A stretch of DNA of 64,000 nucleotides from Limnohabitans sp. 2KL-17 (GTDB lineage: Bacteria; Pseudomonadota; Gammaproteobacteria; Burkholderiales; Burkholderiaceae_C): the NCBI RefSeq assembly GCF_003063415.1, contig NZ_NESK01000019.1, forward strand, positions 1 through 64,000. Reading direction: 5' to 3'. A model generated the notes under the pieces. The model made no database searches. It was not told the DNA's origin and was given only the letters and a program-made list of their open reading frames with translations. Below are positions 1-8,152 of this stretch, one piece after another (within the stretch, counting starts at the first letter, position 1; each line of letters begins with the position of its first letter). A program made the translations under genes and the position numbers.

Positions 1-83
1 GCTGGTACGAAATCGTCCAAATGACGCATCGTGAAAAGGCTCTCGGTGAAGGTGTCAGCGCCGCGCATCATGTGTCCGTGTAG
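1..83 (+). CDS. 3' end of an unrecognised gene (5' truncated by window edge)
   Basis: The third frame is open from the window edge to a TAG at 81-83. It encodes about 26 residues beginning WYEIVQMTHREK and ending AHHVSV, with codon use like the neighbouring genes. Only the C-terminus is visible and I do not recognise the family. The other two plus frames are interrupted by stops here. The call rests on composition alone and could be a chance reading frame. Confidence 0.35.
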   Translation, partial: WYEIVQMTHREKALGEGVSAAHHVSV

Positions 84-127
84 TTGCTCAACAATTAACG
101 TTTCTCAGGGGCTCGGCGTGGACCTAA

Positions 128-382
128 ACATGGGAGTATTTCAGCAGCCTGTTAAACCAACTGATGCAAGAGTTGACCGCACACCGTTTGCTCAATTTCA
201 CCCTTATTTTTTCAGCCGCCAATTCGGTCGTCCATCAACTGGTCTGGGCGCTGCATCAGGGGTCCACTGTCAACATCTTGGCCGATGTTTGGCCCATGTT
301 CATTGGCGACACCCTGGGCGCTTTGTTGATGCTCTACGGTTTTAAACTGGTGCTCTCCCGACTCCACATCAAACAAGTTTGA
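128..382 (+). pseudogene. Membrane-protein remnant or small membrane protein, unrecognised
   Basis: The frame is open from just after a stop at 125-127 to a TGA at 380-382. The residues from about the fourth codon look like genuine membrane protein: a hydrophobic stretch (LLNFTLIFSAANSVVHQLVW), then PMFIGDTLGALLMLYGFKLVL, then a short basic tail. The only ATG is at 164 (72 residues), with no ribosome binding site. The protein-like sequence begins before that ATG and stops abruptly at the upstream stop, which suggests a larger gene that lost its 5' part. It converges on hemW, whose stop is 22 bases away. An intact 72-residue two-helix protein remains possible. Confidence 0.35.
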
Positions 383-404
383 GTCCTGCTGCAGGTTGAA
401 CGTG

Positions 405-1616
405 TCAGTCTGGCTCAGACAAAAAAAGCGCCTGCAAATCGCTCAAAAAATCAAAGCCCTTTTCTGTCGGCCAAACGCGGTGCAGATCTCGGCCAATCAA
501 ACCCATTTTTTCGGCTTCTTGCAAAGCCTTTTGCACGCTGGTCATGGCCAGCCCTGTGCGGTCTACATAATCGGCGAGGTCAAAACCACCGCGCAAGCGC
601 AGGGCATTGAGCATGAACTCAAACGGCAGGTCCTGGCGTGAGACCTCAGTGCTTTGCGTGACCGGCTCGCCCTTGCTGGCTTGTTGCATATACAGGCCAG
701 GTTCGCGGTACCGCACCTGTCGTATCACACGGTGCGCAAAACTGAGCTTGCTGTGTGCCCCGGCGCCAATGCCCAAGTAATCACCAAACTGCCAGTAATT
801 CAGGTTATGGGCACACTGATGGCCATCTTTGGCATAGGCCGATACTTCGTAACGTGCCAAGCCCTTGGCCATGGTCAACTCGGTGATGCGGTCCATCATG
901 TCGTAAGCCAGATCGTCTTCGGGCAGGGTCGGCGGGAACTTGGCAAACACCGTGTTGGGCTCGATCGTCAGGTGGTAGATCGAGATGTGCGGTGGCGCAA
1001 AAGCCAGCGCGGTCTGAATGTCTTGGGTCAAGCCCTCGAGCGTCTGTCCCGGCAAGGCGTACATCAAATCCAGATTGAAGGTATCGAACACCTGCGCGGC
1101 TTCTGTGACGGCTGCCAGCGCCTGATCGCGGTCGTGCACACGGCCCAGGGCCTTGAGGTGCGCATTGTCAAAGCTTTGCACCCCAATAGACAAGCGGGTG
1201 ATGCCAGCCTGGCGGAATGCCCTGAAACGGTCTTTTTCAAAGGTGCCAGGATTCGCTTCCATGGTGATTTCGGCATCAGGCGCCAGCCGTAACCGGGCGC
1301 GGATGCCGCTCAAGAGTCGGTCAATCGCTTCTGTCGAAAACAGACTGGGTGTGCCGCCACCCAAAAATACCGTCTGGACACTTCGGCCCCAGACCATGGG
1401 CAAACTGGCTTCAAGGTCAGCAAACAGGGCACTGATGTACGCGTCTTGCGTGGACAAGGGATCGGCGCCTTCACGAAACTCGTGCGAGTTGAAGTCGCAA
1501 TAAGGACATTTCTTGATGCACCAGGGCAAATGCACATAAAGTGACAAAGGGGGCAAGGCACTGAGCTGCAACAAGCCCGGGCGCATGGCGTGCACCAGAT
1601 CCAGGGTGGGGTTCAT
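405..1616 (-). CDS. hemW: Radical SAM family heme chaperone HemW
   Basis: 403 residues, the usual length for HemW, a HemN-like radical SAM protein that binds heme and delivers it to target proteins; it is not itself a coproporphyrinogen oxidase. The CxxxCxxC iron-sulfur motif is C33-C37-C40 (PWCIKKCPYC), followed by the GGGTPS motif used in SAM binding and a HemN-type C-terminal domain. The start ATG overlaps the rdgB stop as ATGA, so the two are translationally coupled on the minus strand. rdgB, hemW and the preceding rph form one compact unit. This neighbourhood is common in Burkholderiales and supports the call. Confidence 0.93.
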   Translation of the reverse strand: MNPTLDLVHAMRPGLLQLSALPPLSLYVHLPWCIKKCPYCDFNSHEFREGADPLSTQDAYISALFADLEASLPMVWGRSVQTVFLGGGTPSLFSTEAIDRLLSGIRARLRLAPDAEITMEANPGTFEKDRFRAFRQAGITRLSIGVQSFDNAHLKALGRVHDRDQALAAVTEAAQVFDTFNLDLMYALPGQTLEGLTQDIQTALAFAPPHISIYHLTIEPNTVFAKFPPTLPEDDLAYDMMDRITELTMAKGLARYEVSAYAKDGHQCAHNLNYWQFGDYLGIGAGAHSKLSFAHRVIRQVRYREPGLYMQQASKGEPVTQSTEVSRQDLPFEFMLNALRLRGGFDLADYVDRTGLAMTSVQKALQEAEKMGLIGRDLHRVWPTEKGFDFLSDLQALFLSEPD

Positions 1617-2227
1617 GCTGGGGTGGTGTCCAGCCAGCGTTCACGCATCAGCGCCAGCATGGCCTGTGCGGCCCGGCCCCTGTGGCTGTTGGCGTTTTTC
1701 ACTTCAACCGGTAGCTCGGCGAAAGTCTTGCCAAACTGGGGCAGGTAGATGACTGGGTCAAAACCAAAGCCATTGATGCCTTGACGCTCTCGCGTGATCT
1801 CACCCACCACACGGCCCATAGCGATCAGGGGCTCCGGGTCATCGGCGCTGCGCAAGGCCACCAAAGTGCTGACCATGGCTGCACGGCGGTTGGTGATGCC
1901 CTGCATCTGCTCGAGCAGCGCCGTCACGTTGTAATCGTCGCCCTTGGGGTAGCCAAAGCGCGTGGCGTAATAAGCCGTGTCCACACCGGGCTGTCCCCCA
2001 AAAGCATCCACGCACAAACCAGCGTCATCGGCCAGGGCGGGCAAGCCGCTGAGATGCGCTGCATGGCGCGCTTTGGTCAGTGCGTTTTCAACAAAGGTTT
2101 TGTAGGGTTCTTCGGCCTCGGGAATATCCAGCTCGGACTGCCGCACCAGTGTCATTTGCAGCGGAGCAAACAGGGTTTGCAGCTCCGCCAACTTACCGGC
2201 GTTGTTGGATGCAAGAACGATTTTCAT
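1613..2227 (-). CDS. rdgB: RdgB/HAM1 non-canonical purine NTP pyrophosphatase
   Basis: 204 residues. The protein hydrolyses dITP, XTP and related damaged purine nucleotides to monophosphates, cleaning the cytosolic NTP pool. The N-terminus has the family signature (MKIVLASNNAGKLAEL, with the SNNxxK motif), and the middle carries the acidic metal-binding segment ALADDAGLCVDAFGG. The C-terminal part has the GFGFDPV and SHRGRA motifs that bind the base and phosphates. It sits 10 bases after rph and overlaps hemW by four bases, so the three are very probably cotranscribed. Confidence 0.95.
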   Translation of the reverse strand: MKIVLASNNAGKLAELQTLFAPLQMTLVRQSELDIPEAEEPYKTFVENALTKARHAAHLSGLPALADDAGLCVDAFGGQPGVDTAYYATRFGYPKGDDYNVTALLEQMQGITNRRAAMVSTLVALRSADDPEPLIAMGRVVGEITRERQGINGFGFDPVIYLPQFGKTFAELPVEVKNANSHRGRAAQAMLALMRERWLDTTPA

Positions 2228-2237
2228 GAACTCGGTT

Positions 2238-2999
2238 TCAGGCGCTGAAGATCAGGGTCTTGGGCTCATCGTGCGCTTGCTTTTGCAACTTCACCAACTG
2301 CGCAATCCCATTTTCGGCCAACGCCAGCATGCGATCCATCTCGACACGGGTAAAAGCCACGCCTTCGGCGGTACCCTGCACTTCCACAAAGTTGCCAGCG
2401 CCGGTCATGACCACGTTCATGTCGGTGTCACAAGCCGAGTCTTCGGGGTAGTCAAGGTCAAGCAAGGCTGTGCCGTTTTTCAACCCTACAGAAATGGCCG
2501 CCACGCGGTCAAGAATGGGGGATTGAGTGAGTTTGCCCGTGGTCATCAGCCAATTGACGGCATCTTGCGCTGCCACAAAAGCACCCGTGATGCTGGCAGT
2601 CCGCGTGCCCCCATCGGCTTGCAGGACATCGCAATCCAGGTGAATGGTGCGCTCACCCAGCTTCTTCAAATCAAACACAGCACGCAGTGACCGTCCGATC
2701 AGGCGCTGGATTTCCTGCGTACGACCGCTTTGCTTTCCCCGGGCAGCTTCTCGGTCGCCACGGGTGTGTGTGGCACGGGGCAGCATGCCGTATTCGGCGG
2801 TCACCCAGCCTTCACCGCTGCCTTTTTTGTGACCCGGCACTTTTTCTTCGACCGAGGCGGTGCACAGCACGCGGGTCTGGCCAAATTCAATCAGAACCGA
2901 GCCCTCGGCGTGGACGGTATAGCCCCGGGTGATGCGGACGGGGCGCAAAGCGTCATGGGCGCGACCGGAGCGGACATAAGAGGCAGTCGTGGTGTTCAT
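2238..2999 (-). CDS. rph: Ribonuclease PH
   Basis: 253 residues from the ATG at 2999. RNase PH is a phosphate-dependent 3'-5' exoribonuclease that trims tRNA 3' ends and forms a hexameric ring. Visible family features are the N-terminal [24 protein letters not shown], the [17 protein letters not shown] phosphate-site region and the [15 protein letters not shown] core. A longer in-frame extension upstream reaches 3248 but has no family similarity and runs into the divergent promoter region, so the start giving [13 protein letters not shown] is preferred. yicC diverges about 160 bases away; the gap must hold both promoters but I could not place them confidently. Confidence 0.95.
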   Translation of the reverse strand: MNTTTASYVRSGRAHDALRPVRITRGYTVHAEGSVLIEFGQTRVLCTASVEEKVPGHKKGSGEGWVTAEYGMLPRATHTRGDREAARGKQSGRTQEIQRLIGRSLRAVFDLKKLGERTIHLDCDVLQADGGTRTASITGAFVAAQDAVNWLMTTGKLTQSPILDRVAAISVGLKNGTALLDLDYPEDSACDTDMNVVMTGAGNFVEVQGTAEGVAFTRVEMDRMLALAENGIAQLVKLQKQAHDEPKTLIFSA

Positions 3000-3160
3000 G
3001 GTGTGTAAGAGTGTGTTGGCAGCTTGCAGGGTCTGAGGGCAAGCCAGAGAGTTTGCGATAATCCACGGTTTGGTGTTCGCACCTTGTGCGGCCCCTATGC
3101 AGCGCTCAAGCCTCATTCTTGGAATCGAAGAAGGGCGTGCTGTTCCAAGGAATTTGACCG

Positions 3161-4078
3161 ATGCCAGTTTACAGTATGACCGGGTACGCCAGCGTGCAGC
3201 ACAGCCCGCAGGCCACCTCTGGTGAGAGCCCTGCCAGCACCAGCCCAACCGCGCGATTGGGCCTTGAAATCCGCTCGGTCAACAGCCGTTTTTTGGACTT
3301 GAGCTTTCGATTGCCTGAAGAGCTGCGACAGCTCGAACCTGGCTTGCGCGAATTGATCACCCGACAGATCAAGCGCGGCAAAGTCGAAGTGCGTGCCAGT
3401 CAGGACGCCGGTGACGGCGCCACACTGCAGGCACCCGGTCACCAGACTCTGCAAAAAGTCGCGGCGCTGCAAGACAAAATTCACGACTGGCTGCCAAATG
3501 CTCCCGCCTTGAGCGTGTCCGATGTGCTGCGCATGACCGCTGGAAGCTCCGGACAGGCCGTTCCCGATGAAGCGGCCTGGCTGAACCTCGCCGCCCAGGT
3601 GGTCAAGGCCCTGAGCGAAGCCCGTGCGCGTGAAGGCGCTCGCTTGACCGACATGCTGCAAGGGCACATCGTCCAACTGCTGCGCTTGAGCGAGCAGGCT
3701 GTTCCATTGGTTCCGCAATTGGTCGAGCAACAGCGTCAGCGTTTTTTGGAGCGCTGGAAAGACGCCATGGCGCTGGCAGATGGGAGTCACCTGCCCGAAG
3801 CAGCGCAAGACCGCGCACTGACCGAGGCTACGGCCTTTGCCATTCGCATTGACGTGGCTGAAGAATTAACCCGCCTGCGTTCGCACCTGGAAGAAATTTC
3901 CCGCTTGCTGAAAAAGGGGGGGGATATCGGCAAACGTCTGGATTTTTTGATCCAGGAACTGCACCGTGAAGCCAACACCCTGGGCTCCAAATCGGCAACA
4001 CTTGAAATGACCCGTATTTCAGTGGACATGAAAGTGCTGATTGAGCAAATGCGAGAACAAGTCCAGAACATCGAATAA
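3161..4078 (+). CDS. yicC: YicC family endoribonuclease
   Basis: 305 residues. The N-terminus [10 protein letters not shown] and the C-terminal part ([20 protein letters not shown]) are the two conserved ends of the YicC/DUF1732 family, whose E. coli member is an endoribonuclease linked to stationary phase and small-RNA turnover. The protein has an N-terminal alpha/beta part and a helical C-terminal part. The gene starts a plus-strand set with gmk (11-base gap), rpoZ and spoT, the standard proteobacterial order. The insert [16 protein letters not shown] near residues 20-35 is low complexity and looks like a lineage-specific loop. Confidence 0.93.
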   Translation: MPVYSMTGYASVQHSPQATSGESPASTSPTARLGLEIRSVNSRFLDLSFRLPEELRQLEPGLRELITRQIKRGKVEVRASQDAGDGATLQAPGHQTLQKVAALQDKIHDWLPNAPALSVSDVLRMTAGSSGQAVPDEAAWLNLAAQVVKALSEARAREGARLTDMLQGHIVQLLRLSEQAVPLVPQLVEQQRQRFLERWKDAMALADGSHLPEAAQDRALTEATAFAIRIDVAEELTRLRSHLEEISRLLKKGGDIGKRLDFLIQELHREANTLGSKSATLEMTRISVDMKVLIEQMREQVQNIE

Positions 4079-4089
4079 AGAATCAGCCC

Positions 4090-4710
4090 ATGGATTACCC
4101 CGGAAACCTATTTGTCGTGGCGGCTCCCAGCGGGGCTGGCAAATCCAGCCTGGTCAAGGCATTGATGGAACTGGACTCGCGCGTCCAACCCACCGTGTCA
4201 CACACCACGCGGGCCCCTCGCGGTCAGGAAAAGCACGGTCGCGAATACTTTTTTGTATCAGTTCAGGAATTTGACGCGATGGTGCTGGCCGATGCGTTTG
4301 TCGAGTGGGCCCATGTGCATGGTCAGCGCTATGGAACCTCCAAAAAGACGATCGAGGACCGCATGGCCCAAGGCACCGACGTGGTGCTTGAAATCGATTA
4401 CCAAGGTGCACTGCAGATCAAAAAGATGTATGCCAACGCGGTGCTGATCTTCATCTTGCCACCCAGTTGGGAAGAGTTGCGCTCTCGCCTGGAGCGCCGT
4501 GGCGAGGACAGCCCCGAAATCATCGAGTTACGCCTCCAAAATGCGGCCATCGAGATGTCTCAGGCCAAGGAATTTGACTTCGTTATAATCAACGAAGTCT
4601 TTGACCGAGCCCTGTTTGACCTCAAAGCGGTCGTTCACGCTCAGCGTCTCAAGTACCACGTCCAGCGCCGAACACGGCCTGACACCTTCCAAGCACTCAA
4701 AATTGCTTGA
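4090..4710 (+). CDS. gmk: Guanylate kinase
   Basis: 206 residues, the usual length. The enzyme phosphorylates GMP to GDP with ATP. The P-loop APSGAGKSS lies at about residues 12-20. The GMP-binding region with [11 protein letters not shown] follows, and the lid and core motif [14 protein letters not shown] is intact. It lies between yicC and rpoZ, and its product is one step from the GTP that SpoT converts to (p)ppGpp, so linking these genes is metabolically sensible. Confidence 0.97.
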   Translation: MDYPGNLFVVAAPSGAGKSSLVKALMELDSRVQPTVSHTTRAPRGQEKHGREYFFVSVQEFDAMVLADAFVEWAHVHGQRYGTSKKTIEDRMAQGTDVVLEIDYQGALQIKKMYANAVLIFILPPSWEELRSRLERRGEDSPEIIELRLQNAAIEMSQAKEFDFVIINEVFDRALFDLKAVVHAQRLKYHVQRRTRPDTFQALKIA

Positions 4711-4741
4711 GTCACGCGCAGAAATTTTCAAGGAAAACATC

Positions 4742-4942
4742 ATGGCCCGCATCACTGTTGAAGATTGCCTGGAAAAGATCCCGAACCGTTTCCAGCTGGT
4801 TTTGGCTGCCACTTACCGTGCACGCATGCTGAGCCAGGGTCACACCCCCCGCATCGAAAGCAAAAACAAACCTGGCGTGACTGCTTTGCGCGAAATCGCT
4901 GCAGGTAAAGTAGGTATCGAAATGCTCAAACGCGTTTCCTGA
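4742..4942 (+). CDS. rpoZ: DNA-directed RNA polymerase omega subunit
   Basis: 66 residues from the ATG at 4742, preceded by the purine-rich AAGGAAA. The start [10 protein letters not shown] and the segment [16 protein letters not shown] are diagnostic for omega, which helps fold and assemble the beta' subunit. The start chosen gives the canonical N-terminus; a longer in-frame extension upstream runs into the end of gmk. A rho-independent terminator follows the stop before spoT, so spoT may have its own promoter within the 100-base gap. Confidence 0.97.
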   Translation: MARITVEDCLEKIPNRFQLVLAATYRARMLSQGHTPRIESKNKPGVTALREIAAGKVGIEMLKRVS

Positions 4943-4973
4943 ACCACATCCTGTTCGGCCCTTGCCGAATCCA

Positions 4974-5003
4974 CAAAAGCCCCACTCATGGGGGTTTTTT
5001 TTG
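4974..5003 (+). terminator. Rho-independent terminator after rpoZ
   Basis: A short GC stem (CCCCA, loop CTCA, TGGGG), extended by flanking A and T bases, is followed by eight T residues. It lies about 30 bases after the rpoZ stop and 43 bases before the spoT ATG, and probably ends or attenuates the yicC-gmk-rpoZ transcript. Confidence 0.8.
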
Positions 5004-5045
5004 TCCGCGATAAATGCCTGCAACAGCTTGCGTTACATTGATGTC

Positions 5046-7316
5046 ATGAGCAGTGCCACGTCCCCCCCCTCACAAGCGAGCCCCCGCCACCCCAAGGCGA
5101 TGGCTCCTGCTGCGGCCAATGCGGCGGCGGCCAGCTTTGCGGTGCTGGAGGCTCAACTCGGTTACCTGAACGAAGCCGAGACCACCATGGTGCGCAAGGC
5201 TTACAAATTTGCCGATGAGGCCCATCTGGGCCAAATGCGCAAAAGTGGCGAGCCCTACATCACCCACCCGATCGCTGTGGCTGTTTTGTGCACCGAATGG
5301 AAGTTGGATGCCCAGGCTCTGGCTGCTGCCTTGTTGCACGACGCCATGGAGGACTGTGGCGTAACCAAGCCCGAGCTGATCCAGCGCTTTGGTTCTCCAG
5401 TGGCCGAGTTGGTGGATGGCCTGACCAAGTTGGACAAGTTGGAGTTCAATACCCGCGAAGAAAACCAGGCTGAATCGTTTCGCAAAATGCTCCTGGCCAT
5501 GGCGCGTGATGTGCGGGTCATCCTCATCAAGCTGGCCGATCGCACCCACAACATGCGCACCATGTCCGACATGCCGCGCAGCAAATGGGGCCGCATTGCC
5601 TCAGAAACCCTGGAAATCTACGCCCCCATAGCCCACCGCCTGGGTTTGAACCAGATTTACCGGGAACTGCAAGACCTGTCTTTCAAACACTTGCTGCCCT
5701 GGCGCTACGCGGTGCTGACCAAGGCCGTGGCTCGGGCACGCAACCGCCGACGCGATCTGATTCAAAAAGTCAAGTCGGATGTGGAAGCCGTTTTTGTTCA
5801 CGCCAAGTTGGATGTCCGCATCAGCGGTCGCGAAAAAACGCTCTGTTCAATATACAAGAAGATGGACGAAAAGCACCTGAGCTTTGCCCAGGTGACCGAC
5901 ATTTATGGCTTTCGAATCATCGTGCCTTCGGTGATCGATTGCTACACCGCATTGGGATGGTTACACCAGATTTACAAGCCTGTTCCCGGCAAGTTCAAAG
6001 ACCACATCGCGATCGCCAAGGTCAACGGTTACCAGTCCTTGCACACGACCCTGGTGGGGCCATCGGGCGTCAACGTCGAGTTCCAGATGCGCACCGAAGC
6101 CATGCATCTGGTGGCGGAATCGGGGGTGGCAGCACATTGGCTTTACAAAGAACATGCCTCAGCCAGTGCCCAATCGAAACGCTTGGGCACTCAGTGGCTT
6201 CAATCGCTGCTGGATATTCAAACAGAAACCCGCGATGCCGCCGAGTTCTGGGACCATGTCAAGGTTGATCTGTTTCCTGATGCGGTTTATGTCTTCACAC
6301 CCAAGAGCCAGATCATGGCTTTGCCTCGGGGTGCCACGGTAGTGGACTTTGCTTATGCCATCCACAGCCGGGTGGGCGACCATGCCATGGCCGCACGCAT
6401 CAATGGCGATCAGGTGCCGCTGCGCACCGAGCTCAAAAATGGCGACGTGATCGAGGTGATCACTGCCCCAGTGTCTGCCCCCAATCCGGCTTGGCTGGGT
6501 TTTGTGCGCACCGGCCGGGCCCGGTCCAAAATCCGCCATCACCTCAAAACCATGGCACAAAGCGAGTCGGTGGAATTGGGCGAAAAACTGCTCACGCAAT
6601 CGCTTCGAGCAGAGGGCATCGACAAACTGCCTGCAGACGATGCCGCAGGTCATGTATTGTGGGAAAAACTATTGCGCTTTACCGGCAACCGCAACCAACA
6701 GGATTTGTTGATGGACATCGGCTTGGGCAAACGCATAGCGACCATTGTGGCCAAACGCTTGGCCGCCTTGTTGTCGGAACTTGGCCAAAAACCCGATGCA
6801 CTGCTGATGACCCGTGAGCGTTTTACAGCCCACGAATCCATCTCTCAAGGCACCATCACCCTGGACGGCAACGAAAACGCATCGGTCGTCTATTCACGGT
6901 GCTGCCGCCCCTTGCCAGGAGACGATATTGTGGGATACCTGGGCCGTGGTGAAGGCCTCGCTGTTCACACCCGTGACTGTGCCATCGCCAAGAAACTCGA
7001 ACACAAGGACCGCGAGCGCTTCATCGGCGTCGAATGGTCGGATGAATTGCAGCGCAATTTTGAAACCGTCATCAATGTCACGGTGATCAATGGCAAAGGC
7101 GTGTTGGCCAGAGTGGCTGGCGCACTGGCCAATTGCGAGACGGACATTGTTCACATCGACATGGGACAAGAACTGCCACAGGACACGGCCGAGTTGAAGT
7201 TCTTGATCGCCGTGCGCGACGCAGCCCATCTGGAACAAGTGCTTCGGCAACTCAAACGCACACCCTCGGTTATCTTGGCGGATCGCCAAACCAACAAAGG
7301 CAACTCAGCCTCTTGA
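5046..7316 (+). CDS. spoT: Bifunctional (p)ppGpp synthetase/hydrolase SpoT
   Basis: 756 residues from the ATG at 5046. The protein makes and degrades the stringent-response alarmone. The N-terminal HD hydrolase domain is intact (H74; HDAMED at about 98-103; the LADRTHNMRT helix), so this is a SpoT-type rather than hydrolase-dead RelA-type enzyme. The synthetase domain follows (SGREKTLCSIYKKM, DIYGFRIIV), then a TGS domain (DAVYVFTPKSQIMALPRGAT), a helical region and a C-terminal ACT domain. The N-terminal 30 residues are Ala/Pro-rich and not conserved. An upstream in-frame extension to 4962 overlaps the terminator and is rejected. Confidence 0.95.
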   Translation: MSSATSPPSQASPRHPKAMAPAAANAAAASFAVLEAQLGYLNEAETTMVRKAYKFADEAHLGQMRKSGEPYITHPIAVAVLCTEWKLDAQALAAALLHDAMEDCGVTKPELIQRFGSPVAELVDGLTKLDKLEFNTREENQAESFRKMLLAMARDVRVILIKLADRTHNMRTMSDMPRSKWGRIASETLEIYAPIAHRLGLNQIYRELQDLSFKHLLPWRYAVLTKAVARARNRRRDLIQKVKSDVEAVFVHAKLDVRISGREKTLCSIYKKMDEKHLSFAQVTDIYGFRIIVPSVIDCYTALGWLHQIYKPVPGKFKDHIAIAKVNGYQSLHTTLVGPSGVNVEFQMRTEAMHLVAESGVAAHWLYKEHASASAQSKRLGTQWLQSLLDIQTETRDAAEFWDHVKVDLFPDAVYVFTPKSQIMALPRGATVVDFAYAIHSRVGDHAMAARINGDQVPLRTELKNGDVIEVITAPVSAPNPAWLGFVRTGRARSKIRHHLKTMAQSESVELGEKLLTQSLRAEGIDKLPADDAAGHVLWEKLLRFTGNRNQQDLLMDIGLGKRIATIVAKRLAALLSELGQKPDALLMTRERFTAHESISQGTITLDGNENASVVYSRCCRPLPGDDIVGYLGRGEGLAVHTRDCAIAKKLEHKDRERFIGVEWSDELQRNFETVINVTVINGKGVLARVAGALANCETDIVHIDMGQELPQDTAELKFLIAVRDAAHLEQVLRQLKRTPSVILADRQTNKGNSAS

Positions 7317-7329
7317 GCTCAGGACTTGC

Positions 7330-7887
7330 TTAAACGGGGGATGGGTAGCAGACCTGCAAAACCTCAATGTCCAGAACGCCTGCTGGTGTGACCAATTTGA
7401 GTTCGTCACCTTCATGCGATTTGAGCAAAGTGCGCGCAATCGGCGAAACCCAACTGACCTGCGCTTGTGAAGTGTCGACTTCATCGATGCCCATGATGGT
7501 CACCGTGCGCTTTGTGCCGGATGATTCGACATACGTGACGGTCGCACCAAAAAACACCTGATCACTGCCATGGTTCAATGAAGGGTCCACCACTTGCGCC
7601 ACTTCCAGTCGCTTGGTCAGGAACCGGATACGCCGATCAATCTGACGCAAACGCTTTTTGCCGTAGATGTAATCGCCATTTTCCGAGCGATCGCCATTGC
7701 TGGCGGCCCAATGCACGATCTCAACCACTTTGGGCCGTTCATCATCGATTAGAGAGAACAGTTCGGCCTTCAAACGGGCGTAGCCTGCTGGCGTCATGTA
7801 GTTGCGCGCACCCGTGGGAATGGCAGGCAACTCCAGCTCATCATCCTCAACACCGTCGTCAGTTTCTTTGGTGAATGCTTTGCTCAT
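7330..7887 (-). CDS. greB: Transcription elongation factor GreB
   Basis: 185 residues from the ATG at 7887. Gre factors insert a coiled coil into the RNA polymerase secondary channel and trigger cleavage of backtracked transcripts. The N-terminal coiled coil holds the acidic tip (GDRSENGDYIYGKKR), where the GDRSENADY-like pattern marks GreB over GreA, and the C-terminal FKBP-like domain ends in SPIARTLLKSHEGDE. The short acidic N-terminal extension (ETDDGVEDDELELP) is typical of betaproteobacterial GreB. It converges on spoT with a 13-base gap. In-frame codons upstream to 7995 lack similarity. Confidence 0.95.
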   Translation of the reverse strand: MSKAFTKETDDGVEDDELELPAIPTGARNYMTPAGYARLKAELFSLIDDERPKVVEIVHWAASNGDRSENGDYIYGKKRLRQIDRRIRFLTKRLEVAQVVDPSLNHGSDQVFFGATVTYVESSGTKRTVTIMGIDEVDTSQAQVSWVSPIARTLLKSHEGDELKLVTPAGVLDIEVLQVCYPSPV

Positions 7888-7980
7888 ATCGTGATGCTCA
7901 AAGGTGCGGTTGAATGATGGGATTAGAGGCTCGTGGGGTTCAGATGCGTGAACTTGGCTTGTGAAATGAGCTTGCCAAAA

Positions 7981-8014
7981 ATAGAAAAAGCCCACAACTT
8001 TCGTTGTGGGCTTT
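7981..8014 (-). terminator. Rho-independent terminator of tRNA-Arg
   Basis: A perfect 12-base-pair stem (AAAGCCCACAAC paired with GTTGTGGGCTTT around a four-base loop) lies just downstream of the tRNA on the minus strand. The minus-strand 3' side runs into CTTTTTC. Together with the -10 box upstream this makes the tRNA a stand-alone transcription unit. Confidence 0.85.
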
Positions 8015-8022
8015 CTGACTTT

Positions 8023-8099
8023 TGGTGCGGCTGGCAGGAATTGAACCCACGACCCCTTGGTTCGTAGCCAAGTACTCTATCCAACTGAGCTACAGCCGC
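8023..8099 (-). tRNA. tRNA-Arg (ACG)
   Basis: 77 bases including an encoded CCA. On the minus strand it begins GCGGCTG, which pairs with the 3' CAGCCGC before A-CCA. The D arm contains AGCTCAGTTGGATAGAG, and the T arm GTGGGTTCAATTCC has the TTC loop. The anticodon stem CTTGG/CCAAG encloses the loop CTACGAA, giving anticodon ACG, presumably edited to ICG to read CGU, CGC and CGA. Confidence 0.97.
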
Positions 8100-8111
8100 A
8101 ACATGGGAACA

Positions 8112-8140
8112 ATTATAGCAAGCTTTTTGAGGCAGTTTGA
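8112..8140 (-). promoter_or_regulatory. Probable sigma-70 promoter of tRNA-Arg
   Basis: A perfect TATAAT -10 box occupies 8112-8117 on the minus strand, 12 bases before the tRNA 5' end. The hexamer at -35 spacing (TCAAAC, 8135-8140, 17-base spacer) is weak. The position relative to the mature tRNA end is what a short leader needs. Confidence 0.6.
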
Positions 8141-8152
8141 GCCGCTCCAGAT

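Noticed and set aside
4962-5045. Longer SpoT N-terminus starting at 4962
   Set aside because: It would translate the rpoZ terminator hairpin and T run; the ATG at 5046 is the sensible start.
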